Under the pieces are notes generated by a model, which was not told the DNA's origin, made no database searches, and saw only the letters and a list, made by a program, of their open reading frames with translations. The translations under genes were made by a program, and so were the position numbers. 64,000 nucleotides of DNA from Lycium barbarum (lineage: Eukaryota; Streptophyta; Magnoliopsida; Solanales; Solanaceae): NCBI RefSeq assembly GCF_019175385.1, contig NC_083342.1, positions 117,800,376 through 117,864,375 of the forward strand, in the 5' to 3' direction. Of this stretch, positions 22,910 to 35,900 are shown one piece after another (position 1 is the stretch's first letter; each line of letters begins with the position of its first letter).

Positions 22910-23754
22910 AATGCTCAATTTTCTTATAAAATATTTTCTCAGTCTTGCACGTTTATTATATGTCAAATGATTAACTATGAACAATATATTTCTTATTATT
23001 AATTAGCAGCTGATTGTGTTAGCTAATCTAGCACATTCGTCTATCAGGCGTAGTAAGTAACTGCTTTACGCTGAATAGTTTCAAGCTCGCATTTTCTGGA
23101 AAGAAAGCACACCTGAAACTTCCTCATAGTTAGAGTTACTGATTCCTATTTAATTTAGCACATTCACACGTTCTTAAGGAAGGTCAGGAACTAGCTGGTG
23201 GTGGCTCAAGGGTATTAATACATTGTATATTTGTCTTGAATACGTGTTATCCAATCCAAAAGTTTTACAGTGTTGTAGGACTAACTTTAGATTCACCCGT
23301 AAGTTATGCAAAGACCATACTTTTGGATGGTGGATGGTGCTGTATTTCCAGACATTTGATCGACAGTAAAGTTGCTACCTTTTACCTTCTCATGTATGTA
23401 TATAATTTGCTTTTGTCTCTTTTGAGGAAAGAAGGAAACACCCATGATTCTTTCTTACTTTTCAGCAACCATCATTAGCTTAGGCAACTATCATTTCATA
23501 AGAGTGACAACTGTCTATACTAAAAGCTACTCAATAGGATGATTGAATTAGGCCAAAGAAAAGAACTTTACATCTTTTTGAACATGTCAACAATGGTGTG
23601 TATATTCATTGTTTCTCGATGTACAATAGTTGCCAATATTCATGAATTTTGTATGAGATGATAAACCCTGGGGCAGGTTTGGGGTTAATGCTTGAAATTG
23701 ACATCCCGCCTTGAATTTTGGGATTGATATAAGCTAATGCAGATTGTTGAAGAT
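22910..23754. other. Intergenic region, nothing recognised
   Basis: AT-rich sequence with no gene-like frame or repeat that I can name. It separates the duplicated synthetase fragment from the 3' end of the USP-domain gene and probably holds that gene's 3' untranslated region at its right edge. Confidence 0.5.
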
Positions 23755-25039
23755 TTAAGGCATGACTCTGGCTTTAAAGCATCCACATACAAACGATTCA
23801 TTCTGCGCTTGGTTTTGATCGTGGGTATGACTCTGAATTGGCTTTGGACTGTCAGCAGTATTGGCTTTGGGAGAAGGAGATTCAAACATCTGCAGCTCAA
23901 CCATTTCCTTGCCTTCACATATTATCTTAACCTCACAGAATTCAGGTGCATTTAGTAATATCTGATCTGCTGTTCCGCAACCTTTTCTCGACTTTAGTTT
24001 CCTTAAAGATCCATCAAAAAGAAATACTTACTTAAGAGGGACGCCAGATAATTAAGATCAACAAGATTCAGAAATGAGGACCTAGCTAGGACGGGACTAA
24101 AATTTAAGTGAGATCGATATTAATCATACTTGAGATTGGCTTTAGAGGTGCCCAAAAAATTTAAGTGAGATCGATATTAATCATACTTGAGGTTGGCTTT
24201 AGAGGTGCCCAAGATGAGCCTTGTTATGTTGCAGATTGGAATAAGGTCCAGTATGGCTTTCGCTTCCATGTCGCTCTCTATAAGTATGGTGTCAACTTTA
24301 ACCTGTTGTTGAATGTTCTTTTACATGGTTAGCCTCAAGTCATACATAGCATCACGCTATCTTTGTTTATCAAGAAGCTATGCTAGACGAATGAGTAGCC
24401 AATAATCATGTATGTACCTTTGTAGCAGCGCATGCATCAAAAAACTTTTGAAGGAACTGGCGCCTCTTGCCTCTTTCTTGAGCCATGTGGTTCTCCTTTT
24501 GCTCTGCACTCACTTGACCTATTGGAATCAATCCCACTGTTATAACCATCATCGTCACCAAATAACAATTAGTCAATGAATGTTGAAGTATACACTACTG
24601 TTGAGAGATGAAATTAAAATAGAGATTATGATTGGTTAGCTAGCTTACAAGGAGTAGGGATGTACTTGGTCTCTGGATAGATATGAATGAGGAAAAGAAT
24701 GGTCGAAGAGTAATCCGGGACAGCATGATTGAGAGTCCAAAGAAGAGCATCCATGCTTGAGTCCTTGCTAATCTTATTACTATTACCACTGCTATGTCCA
24801 ACAGCAACATAGACAACAGCATGATCCCTGTTGTTGTGGAAATCAAAGGAATATAAACTACCTTCAACTTCAACTTCTTTTATGCTAGCTAGTCCTCTAT
24901 TGATCTCCAACAACTCACTTGCCGGAACATAACCACCATTACTCCCATGTTCTTCTATTTCTACAATCTCATTCCCTAAACTAGTACTAGTATTTTGTCC
25001 TTGACCATCATAGTAACACAGCTCTCTGCTCTTCGTCAT
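23755..25039 (-). CDS. Universal stress protein-domain protein (adenine nucleotide alpha hydrolase-like)
   Basis: Four exons on the minus strand: 25039-24649, 24536-24418, 24302-24187, 24001-23755; in-frame total 873 bases, 290 residues. Introns are GT-AG. The USP alpha/beta fold begins about residue 72 (VVYVAVGH, then DALLWTLNHAVPDYSSTILFLIHIYPE). It continues with VSAEQKENHMAQERGKRRQF, VKVDTILIESDMEAKAIL, NITRLILGTSKANL and CGTADQILLNAPEFCEVKII. The tail is Ser/Gln-rich and ends FVCGCFKARVMP. No kinase or U-box is attached, as in the small Arabidopsis family of about 280 residues. ATG 25039 is used because the frame further upstream opens only with TTG and has a splice-acceptor-like CAATTGTAG, so a 5' untranslated exon is likely. 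The function of this subfamily is not established. Confidence 0.82.
24101..24211 (-). repeat. 54-bp tandem duplication covering a splice donor in the USP gene
   Basis: Two copies (24101-24155 and 24158-24211) of a block that includes the last codons of exon 3 (LGTSKANL) and the donor GTATGA. The copy nearer the exon holds the donor in use (exon end 24187). The other repeats the same coding words and donor inside intron 3. Read-through into the intron meets TAA at 24179-24177. Confidence 0.85.
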
Positions 25040-25091
25040 TTCTTGGCCTACAATTGAAATCAAATGATGATCTGATTGACCAGACCCCAAT

Positions 25092-26947
25092 ATCCCTTGC
25101 TTGCTTCAAAAAGATTTAAGTTATTCCATTCCTGGAAAGTTAGTAGTAGTACTAATCAAGTATTAAACAGGTTGTAATTTCACACACACCTTGGCTACTT
25201 TTCGGACATCTTAGTGTGCCAACCTAGCCACTTTGACTTTTCCATCTATGTCGGTTTCATTATTCATGGTCCACCGATTTGATTTTTCCTTCTCTATGTT
25301 CACGTCTAAGTCAAGAAAGGAGGTGATAAATTTAACAATTCTTGTATTAGAGGGACTGTCAAGAGAATATACGAATACGTGCGGGTATCTCGGCGCCCAC
25401 CAAGCTACTATGTTGTCCAAGTCTGAGGTCAAATACATTTTAGCCTTAAATTGTATTTGACTATCCAAATAGATGAAAATGATCCTTGAATTTTATTCAC
25501 ATGTTTTTGTACTCATTTTTTATTGCTTCTATGTGAAAAGAATAGTAAGTATAACTGAAATATACATTTATAATAGCTCACAACAAAAAATTATTGCTTC
25601 GCTCGAACTAGCTTTAACTTCTTTTTTCTAATTTTCCTTCTTTGATTTTTCGTTGTCTATTTTTTAGGGGCGTTGCAAAATACAATATTGATAAAAAAAA
25701 AAAAAAAACAATAAATCGGGTAAGTTAAAAGTTTTGGATTAATAAGGAGCAACTAAATAGTCAAGAAATTTGAAAGAGTTAGCAATTACTATTATTCGTT
25801 CAACTCTTGCTGTCTAAATTGCGGGGTTTCTTGAGAACTTAGAATGAAGACAAGAAAACAAAAACTTGTGCAGAAAAGTTGCATCTTGGAAATACTTATG
25901 CAGCTGACTGACCAGTGAAATTATATGGTCAAATAAGTTGAAGAGTAAATAAGAAAGGCTTTCTTGGCTAATTCGCTCCCTTTGGACATAGATTTTTTTA
26001 TTTTTTATTTTTTTAGACCTTTTTCCAAAAAGAAGATTGTAAACATTGTTTGTTCATGGAATTTGACCAGTTTTTGAAATATTTTTGAAGAAAAAATTTA
26101 AGTTCCAAAAACTAGTTTGGGCCAGTTTTTGGGTGAAATTTTTTATTCAACTCAAAACCTCACTTTTTTTTTTTTTTGAAGTAATATGCATGTCCAAACT
26201 GAACTTCAACCTTCAAAAACACGCAATTCCAGAACTCTTTTTTTAAGTTCTAATCAAAGCTATGTACAACGCTAGCTTCATAAAGTTTTGAGAATTATTT
26301 ATATATTGGATTCATCTTATAATGTAAATATAACTTTTCGATGAATGCGATTCCATTAAATTACATTTGAACCATGTAGTGCCGTGCCTCTACATAACGA
26401 AAGTGCATTTATACCAACCCAAAACTCACGTACTACATCAAGTAGATACACTCAACTGAGACGTGAGAAGCTAAAGCAAGTTCAAAAATTATTAGTTACA
26501 GCTTTTATTTGAATAACTTGAAACAAAATGACTTCAGTAGGTAGAGCGGTTGTTTCTATGTCTCGATGGAATGGTGGTCTGTCCAACCATCTTTTATTTC
26601 TGATGTACTCACTTTTGATTTGAGTAATAATTGAGAAGATACCTTTTCAAAGAGAAAACTTGAAACAAAATCATATATTTCTCAGGCAATGTGAACATAC
26701 AAGCGATGGTGCATTTTATTGATTCACTTGATACATTGTACAACAGGCAAAAATGCAAACTGTGACATTGTCATGAGATTTGTGTAATAGAGTCTCATTT
26801 AGTTCGCTCCTGTTGTGGTCGTATACATTTTCCTAGCTGCCTCCACGGAAAAAATGACTCCGTTTACTATTCGCTAATAGGTTATAGCTGTTCTTCTTTG
26901 TTGCCTCAGCTGATAGTATGAACCTAAGTGGACAATGTACACATACT
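25092..26947. other. Intergenic region between USP gene and synthetase gene
   Basis: No gene recognised. It contains the USP gene's promoter side, poly(A)/poly(T) runs near 25690 and 26165, and, from about 26270, the single-copy version of the region duplicated at 18.8-22.9 kb. A small frame at 25211-25468 on the minus strand has no recognisable domain. Confidence 0.5.
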
Positions 26948-29900
26948 TCAAAATCCCGGTAAAACTGAGAGATCTACTATTCCCCTTGGCAAGTCAGCTA
27001 TTTTCTTCAGCAGTGCAAGCCGGTTTGTTCTGATCCGTTCGTCTTCCTGCGATATGCATAAAGAACAATTAACGTGAAGAATGGGAGGCACAAGTATGCA
27101 CTGTAGTTGTATCAGCACTGAAGAATCAAGCGTCGATTTATGCTTCACCAAAATTTTGGACTACTTTGGTTCATCGAAATGTACATGATTGCTTTCCAAG
27201 TGTGAGAAATGTGCACATTGTGAAAACCAAATGAGAGAACATACAGTTGTGGTAGGAAAAAGCCTACTATCATAGTTAAGAAACAATCTGCAGTGCATGT
27301 CTAAGCTAAAACAGAACCATGGCTAATTGCAACTGGTGTATGACAATATGCAGTGGAGATGTCTAAGCTAGAACAAAATCAATATTATAGGACGAGATAG
27401 AAGGCACAACATAGCTGCAGAAAATGAAACATGATAAACCTTTTTGTAGAGCAGCTCTCTAATATGGTGACGGAGTTTCTTCAAGAATTGAAATGCAGAA
27501 ATAACTGGGAGCAGGTACTTATGAATTGGCAATTCTACTAGCTTTAGACATTTATAAGACAAACCACTTTTTTTTTTTTTTAGATTAAGAGAGAAATTGT
27601 ATTAGAAAAGACAACAGATTGATGCATGCACGAAGACAGGAATGCGGCGTTCAATAGGAAGCTAAAAAGAAAACTTAACAAGGCAAACATGATGTTCTAT
27701 CCGATGTGCTTCATTTAAGATAGGAAAAACCATGGTAAGCAGAGGCTATTAAGCCTATACCCTGTTGGATGTGCACAAATCCAGATTATCTGTTCCATGC
27801 GTCAGAACTCTGAAGTTCTCATATCTAAGAAGTAAAAAGAAATCAGAGGAACTTACCACCATTACAAAGACCTCGTTGAAAAAATCCTCCAGCGGTTCTA
27901 CAAGTACTGAGGATGCTTCAACAAAATCATCAACTTCCATATCTGTAAATGAACAGTCATATACATTGCAAATATTTTGGTGAAAAACTCAACCCACGAA
28001 TAAACAAGGAGCAGAAGAAGTTGAATACAACAACAACATACCCAAAAAGCAGAAGAAGTTGAATGTATTTACAAAATGTAACATCAACATACCAGACAAC
28101 TATATTTATTTGAATACATTAGGAAAGGTTATTCATCTGGAGGTGAGGCAATACCTGGATGAATTTTACTTCGTAGTGACAAGAAAGTGCTCCACAAAAC
28201 TTTCTCTTCATTTGTTTCAAAAGCTTGATCATCCACCTAATTTACAATGAAATGATGTTTTTACTAAATATGAACAAAGAATGCTAATAGGCAGCCAACT
28301 AAATCATTGAAGTTGCAGAATTGAGTGTTTCATAGAGTTAATCAACCAAAACATCAATTTATGCTCAATACTCTACCTACTAATCACCAACGGCAAGAAG
28401 TCATGATTCTTGTCTTGACTAAAAAGAAAATCCAATGCTACACATTGTAAGATGTCCATAGAGCTTGACAATATTAACAATTGTATTACCAATCCAGCAG
28501 AGCAGATTTGAAAAAAATTATTTGTAATTGTATCATAGAGAAAAGCTCTAGATAACATGAAAATGCCTTCTGTATCAACAACAACAACATACCCAGTGTA
28601 ATCCCACAGGTGATGTCTGGGGAGGGTAGAGTGTCCGCAGACCTTACCCCTACCTTGGCAGGTAGAGAGGTTGTTTCAGATGGACCCTCGGCTGAAGTCT
28701 ATCAAGATAGCAAAACAATTAAAGTAAAAGACATGAGAAGTGGTAATAGAAAACTAAGAATAAGAAATATGCGAATAAAAAAGTACAAGAAAAATTCTGC
28801 AACTTCTGTATCAAGAACGCCATTTTTCTACAGATGCAAGTTCAAAACCCGGTATGGTGGAGTATAATCACAAAGAAGATTTATGTTACAGAAAGAAATT
28901 TGTTGAGTATACCTCCGCATCAACATTGGCATCCTTCCCGCGAACAATTCTTGTTGGACGTGAATATGCTTCAACAACCTTAGGCAAAAGCTCCCCTTTG
29001 GACAAGGACTCCATCTACAAATGACGGCAATAAATATCAATTATACAGTCCAAAACATCATAATGAATTCGAAAAAGTACTTCTATACTAATTAACCCAT
29101 TGCACCTCTCCAGAACCAACTGTACCATTTTGTATTCAACATGAGACGAAGACACAATACAGGACATTTAACTTGTCAAACGAAGCAACAAAAAGAGATT
29201 CCTAACACTTGGCCACAAATTTGAAGATTAAAGCTCAAAGTTCTTGAGTTATATTTTATATTTCTTGATGAAGAGTTATAATTTATATTTAATTTAAATT
29301 ATATTCAAATTCAGCAACTTGTTTGGGACTGAAGCATAGTTGTTGTATATATTCGGATTCAGATGAAGAGGTAACTTTGACCATGAGCCACACAGAAAAC
29401 TTCCGAAAAGAGCGTTAAGAATAATACAACCTCCTCCCAATATAGCACTTCTAATGCGTCTATCTGTGTCCAGGGACCTGGATATGACTCAAGATATCAT
29501 CTTGCCTCCTTATGCAGAAATCACTGATTTTTAAAACAACATATCGAAGTCCAAATTGCAAATATGCATAAACTCTTCTAGATAAACAACAACATACCCA
29601 GTGAAATCCCACAGGTGGGATCTGGGAAGGGTAGAGTGTCGCAGACTTTACCCCTACCTCGTGGAGGGAGAAAGGATGTTTCAGAAAGACCCTTGGCTCA
29701 ACTACCGCACATCAAAGCAAGTGAAAAAGAAAATACAGAAGTAAAGAGGACATATCACATAATACGGAAAGCATTACACAACAGTAACAGGAAGAGTAAG
29801 AACAACAAAATAATGCGATAACCGAAGCACAAGATACAACAAGTAGTAACAAAAATCGAAGGACAGCAAAAATCAAAACTAAATATACACAAAACTGTAT

Positions 29901-32900
29901 TTCTGTCGTAATTAGGTTTTCAGAATATCTTAACAAACATGGTTTTTTAAAAATCATCAGTGCTATAGAACATGCTCAAATATATAAAGTTTGTCTTCAA
30001 AGTTGAACTATGACGCAATGGGGGAGAAATGGTACAAAAGAGTCAATTCATATAAAATAAGAGAGACTAAAGTTTTAACCATAGTGGAGGAGTGCCGGGG
30101 AGGGGGTGCTTGGAAGGAGACAACAATTGAACATTTAGTGGAGTAACATCATGTTGCAGATATTTCATAGAAACATCAAACTCCTGGACACTCAGGTGTA
30201 TCTCTAATGCGTCCAATTTTTCAAGAGGAAACTCTCTTGAGCAGTTACGTCCAGCATAGGGAGAGAGCAATGAAGAGCTTTCAAGAGAGAACACTCACTA
30301 GTGCCAATGATACTTCAACATGCATAGTGGTATTAGCCAGAGAAGACAACTCCTTTCCATAGAGCATTCATAAGCTGTGAACCTCTTAGGTATAGGATAT
30401 GCTTCTTCTTCTTTTTTCAATTGTTTTTATTACATAGGGGGTAGGGGAAGGGGATTACAATGTGGGGATTCGAACCCTCACCAACAAGGTGAAAGTTCAA
30501 GTAGCCAACCAACTGAGCTACTAGATCCCTACTATGCTGACTTTTGTTTACACAGATTTTAATTGAGAACTTTCAAATTGCCATACGGAATAGAAAAAGT
30601 ACTGCCTCTTAAGACATGAAAGAGGCAAATTATCAGCAAAGAATAATAACAAATAAGTGAGTGCACAAGAAAGGAAAAGGATAGTAGTTACTTTGTACAC
30701 CGATTTAGTAGCCAAACCAGGTCGACTTGCACGCTCGGAAAGAACAGACCTAACAACTTCTGGGCTTATACCTTTGTCCATCTGTAATTGAAACACAGCA
30801 GCATGTGTCAAATTTATATAGCACTTTGTCTAAAAAGTCTTCGTTTCTTTCCTCTTTTCTTTTGCTTTTTGGAGGGGAGAGGGGGCAGTAATAAAATGGT
30901 CCTAAGACTGTCAAAGACCATACTCCTCTTCACGTGAATAATTGATAAAAAAGGATTTATTGAAGAGATCAAAATTATCCCACGATGTTCAAATACTGAA
31001 CAAAAAGAAACCTAGAAATAGTTCATGCACTAAGATGATAAAGATATGGAACCTAGAGGAGGCAAGTCAAATCCAATTTCAGAGAAACCAAAGACACATT
31101 CAAAAGGATTACTAACTGTGGAAAGAAGAATAAAAGAAAACCAGAAGAACAAAATAACAACAGCAGAGTAATAGCGTGCATGAAAATGGAACATACCAGA
31201 AATTGTTCTAGTCTTCGTGTTACAAATTGATGTACCTTAAATGGAAAAAGAAAAAGAAGAATCATGTCATATTTATGACTCTTAAAGTTGCAAGGATAAA
31301 ATATAAGCAAGGACTGCATGCATCATACAAAGGACGAAAGACGACCAATTTATTGCTAGAGTTACCTATATTAACTTAGTATTACTAGTTTACAGCATAT
31401 TTAAATATCCAGCCTACAGGACGTACTGCAGCTGGTGAATTGCATCCTTTATTTCAACAGTAAGTATTACGAACAGGCAACTGCAAGGGGACATAATTAC
31501 CCTTCAATATAACCCAGACCAACAGAGACAGAATCAAGTCACTACTTCTGTAAAACTCTAAACTAACTAAGCAAATAGGGCGGTCATCTTACATCATCGA
31601 TTATCCTGACATCTACTTCAATGGGTTGCACTGCAGCAGCAAGTTCTAAAGCCCGTCTTAAGTCCACATTTCTGTCAATTTCAACCAAGAGTTGCACCTA
31701 TGGAAAACAAAAGCATGTATTATTGTTACAATTCTTTAAATGAATAAGGCTGTTCAAGGTTGAGACATACAAGACCGTAAGAGATCCTTCGCAGGCCAAA
31801 TGGATCATTACTTGAGCTTGGCTGACAGCCAGCAGCAAATAAGCCAACAATGCTATCCAGCCTGCAGTAGAATATCACTATATGAGAGACGACAAAAAAT
31901 TGGACTACACAGCCAAGAGAATAAAATTTAAGGGAAGACATATGAAATTTAAGGGAAGACATTCGTCATGGTATCACTAGGATAAGAAGTGCATGCAATT
32001 TAAAGTTAAAGCATGTAGAAGCACCGCAAGATAAAGCAACCTTTGCATGCACTATTAGTGGAAGCTAATTTCGAAGAATAGACAATTTGACACAAAATTA
32101 AGCTAACGCTAATCAGGTTTAGCAGATTAGAGACTACCAATCAGAAGATGATTACGAGTACACTACACTTTTTGGTGCATTTGTGAATTTCTCCCTTAAG
32201 TCAATGCAAAACATGTATCATGTGTCTAATACGAATCATCCAACATTGATCCCACAGTGACATGAATCATATTTTCCTTAATCCTAATGACCATCTGGAA
32301 ACCTTAAACTGAAAGGTAACCAGCAGTAGTCATACTTGTCAGTAATTGCTAAAACAGTCCCAACTTCAGTTTTTGGGAGCATATCTCCAGAAAATCGCGG
32401 AAGTGAGATCTCAAACAATGCCTCTGCAATCTGTAAAGCACATGACAGAAAAACTCTTAATATAGTCAGATAACATAAATAGAACACCAAAACAATGAAA
32501 TAAATCACAAAAAAGTGACACTAAAATTTCTATCAAAAGTGAGAATCTACAAAGTTAAATAGCTGGAAATTATTTGAATTAGTGAGCCTTTGCTTCAACA
32601 AGTTTAAATAGCCGGCAATTCTTTGAAATAGTAAACCTTTGATTTGGCCTTTGGCCAAATGTATTATTGGGACGTAATTAAATTATATTGGTACTATAAA
32701 GTAATTGAGTGATCTATTCAAAAATCACTCAGTAATATTCTGCATCAAGCTTGTAACACATGATTTGACAAAGTACACCACAACTTTCTCTGTAAAAACA
32801 ACCGATATTGCATTGCCTTAGCTTCATGAGGCGCATCACAATACTGTTACAGGAGTACATAACTACACATGAATGCAAACATATAAGCCAACAGAAGAAG

Positions 32901-35900
32901 ACACATCTATGTATTAAGGAGGAACAACGACATCCTGATTTCTGGTTCCTTCTTTTATGGTCTTCAGAGCGTAACTTGAATTTAAAATTCTAAGATTTTG
33001 TGCATTATACAGAAAGTTAAAAGGAGTAACGAAGACATCCTGATTTCTGGTTCCTTACTTTATGGTCTTCAAAGCGTAAAGCTTCAACATTTAGAATTCT
33101 AAGATTTTGTGCACTAGACAGAAGTTAGAGGAATCTACAGAAAGGTAGATATTCAACTTCACAAAATTCAAGGACAATAACTCAACTCTGGACCCATCAC
33201 CTACACTAGATTACATCTGTACAAATAATGACTAGAACTAATTGAACAAGGCAGGAACAATGCCAGTCAACACCATGCAGTGGTTTTTTTTGTCAATCAA
33301 CAACAACATACCCAGTATAATCCCACCAGGTGGGGTCTGGGGAGGGTGGAGTGTACGCAGACCTTACCTCTACCTTTTGACGGGTAGAGAGGCTGTTTCT
33401 GATAGACCCCCAGCTCAAACAGAGATGAAAAAGCATCAGGAATAATAAACAGTAATAATAAGCAGTAATAGCAGCAAGATAATATGATAGATAACATAGT
33501 AAAAGAAGCGATCAAATAGTACTAGCGATAAGAACAAGATATTCAAAGCAGTATAAAAGGCATGGCGAAATACTATAGAAAGTAAAATAATTTGATAATC
33601 GAAGTACAAGCAACAACAAATAGTAACATGAATCGAAAGACAAGGACCTACAAGGATAATCATACAACTATTAGTATGAAACTATGCCCTTAATTTGTTT
33701 TTTCCAGAATGTGAACACCTGGTCCTCTTTTCTGTACTCATTTTCCAATTTAAGAGCCCGTTTGGATTGGCTTATAAGTTGCTTATAAGCTGTTTTTAGC
33801 TTTTTTGAGTGTTTGACTGACCAGCTTAAAGTCATTTTGTGCTTAAAATAAGCTCAAAAAAATAATTGGGCCCATTTGACTTAGCTTATCTAAAGCAGCT
33901 TATAAGCTGAAAACAGCTTATAAGCCAAAAAAAAATAAGTTAGACTACCCCAACTTATTTTTTTTTAGCTTATAAGCTGTTTGCAGCTTATAGGCATAAG
34001 CCCATCCAAACAGGCTCTAAAAGAAATTCTTGTCTTATTCAAAACAAAGGATAGAACAATGAACTATCTAAACATTCAAATGTATTTGTTACAAAATTTC
34101 CCCCCTCTTTGAAATAAAACTCTTCTGATGTTGATTATTGCCTGCTAAAACACAAATTAAACATTGATTCCCTCGGCAATTCAATATTAGTGAAGGCTAA
34201 AATCCAAGAGAACCGCTCCTGCTAAAAGAAACAAAGTATCAGCCTGACCTCATTTCCTCAGTGCTTTGGAAGATGCTTCTTTTGCAGTAGTGCTAGTAAA
34301 GCAATTAAATCACAGACCAGATATAAGGTGATGTATATTTAGAATAAACACACATACGCATATGATCAGTTAGCAAATACAATTAGAAAATAACCAAAAA
34401 CAAAAATCTAGGATCAATTGACAACTGAAGAGTCAACTAGTCACAAAAGTAACCATAAAATTTTTTGGTTCTCATTACCTCCTTTGAATAGCCATCTCTA
34501 AGTGCATAGTGGTGTGCCATTGTCCCTGAGAGAGAAGTAAACTCTGTAACAACTGCAGTTGCAAGATCAGCCATGGCTAGTGAGGCCGCATTTTGGATGA
34601 TTTTGAGTTTGTCTTCACTCATTTCAAGAGACAGCCCAATTTCACTAGCCAAATTCTGAACTCGTGACATTTTATCTAGCATAGTCCCAAGCCTCTCCTG
34701 CGTAGATACGTCAGCATTTAGCGAAAACTACTAGAGACTAACATATCTGCATGAGCCACTAGCAAAATATACCATGTGGGACTATCGTTTAATAGAAATT
34801 TTGCTTGATGCTCTAGTCAGATATTACCATATGAGGGTACAAATTCATAATTGATATTTTTAAAATAAGTGAGATTTCATTGATTGCGCAAACAAACTGC
34901 TGGTATGTACATAAAAAAGACTAATTTCAGATTTGATAACAATCAATTCTATAAGACTTTGCTTAGAATAGGATTTCAATACTTAAACACGTAACTAAAT
35001 TTAACCTAAAACAAAAATTCCCTGATTAAAGATGCCAACAAAAGCTACAGTTTGCTAGAAATTTGAAGTCAAGCCGCAATAGGAAAAAAGAGGATAGTCA
35101 AGATGGAATTCTAAGACTTACATGGAAGAGAATCCCTTTTAGTTGAGTACGGAATTCGGAAAATTTTCTATTCGTGTCCATCGCATAGAAAAATTTTGCA
35201 TCTTCAAATCGAGCTCTGCAATGTGTATGAGCATATACCAATTATCATAAAGTAAGCTGATAAAGGAGTAAAATCATAAAAAGTGCAAGTAACTTATTTA
35301 AGCCTGCTTCAACTCCTGCAAATAGCACCTAGATCTAAAACTTTAGAAATGTTGAAGGAAAGAACTAAACTAAAGGATAGTAACCTTAGCACAGCTTCAT
35401 TTCCTTTCCTAACTACCTTTTCATCAATTGATCCATTTGCAACCTGAAAGTTAGATCCATATCGAGTTACCAATTACAAACTAACATCTCATTTTAAGCT
35501 AATCAAGCCACAGTTTGCCACAGATACAACACAGTTAGTATTTCTCACTGTGACAAAGTATGGCAACAGTTCCCCATTCTCATCAGTCATAGCGAAGTAT
35601 TTTTGATGTTTCTGCATCACCTGCATAATGCCAAAAAGAAAGAAGTTTTTAACTAACTCTGACATGATGAAGAGCTTCAAAAAGGCTTAAGAATAGTGAC
35701 ATGCAATAGCAAGGAAAAACGCGACCCTGCAGTCAAGGCCATGCTTGACAGTCACCGGCACCGCAACTTACAAGGCAGGGGATGAATAACCGATATGCAT
35801 GGATCCATGAAAGTCTATTTATATTCCTCCACGTATTGCAATGGTAAACAGTTTTGTATGAATTAAGTAATTGGTGTTTGGATATCCAATTACAGAGATA

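Noticed and set aside
25040..25090. Extension of the USP gene's first exon
   Set aside because: The frame opens with TTG, and a splice-acceptor-like CAATTGTAG lies in between; the ATG at 25039 is preferred.
30410..30530. tRNA gene
   Set aside because: Box A and box B are present but no acceptor stem or full cloverleaf; an A-rich tail shows it is a SINE.
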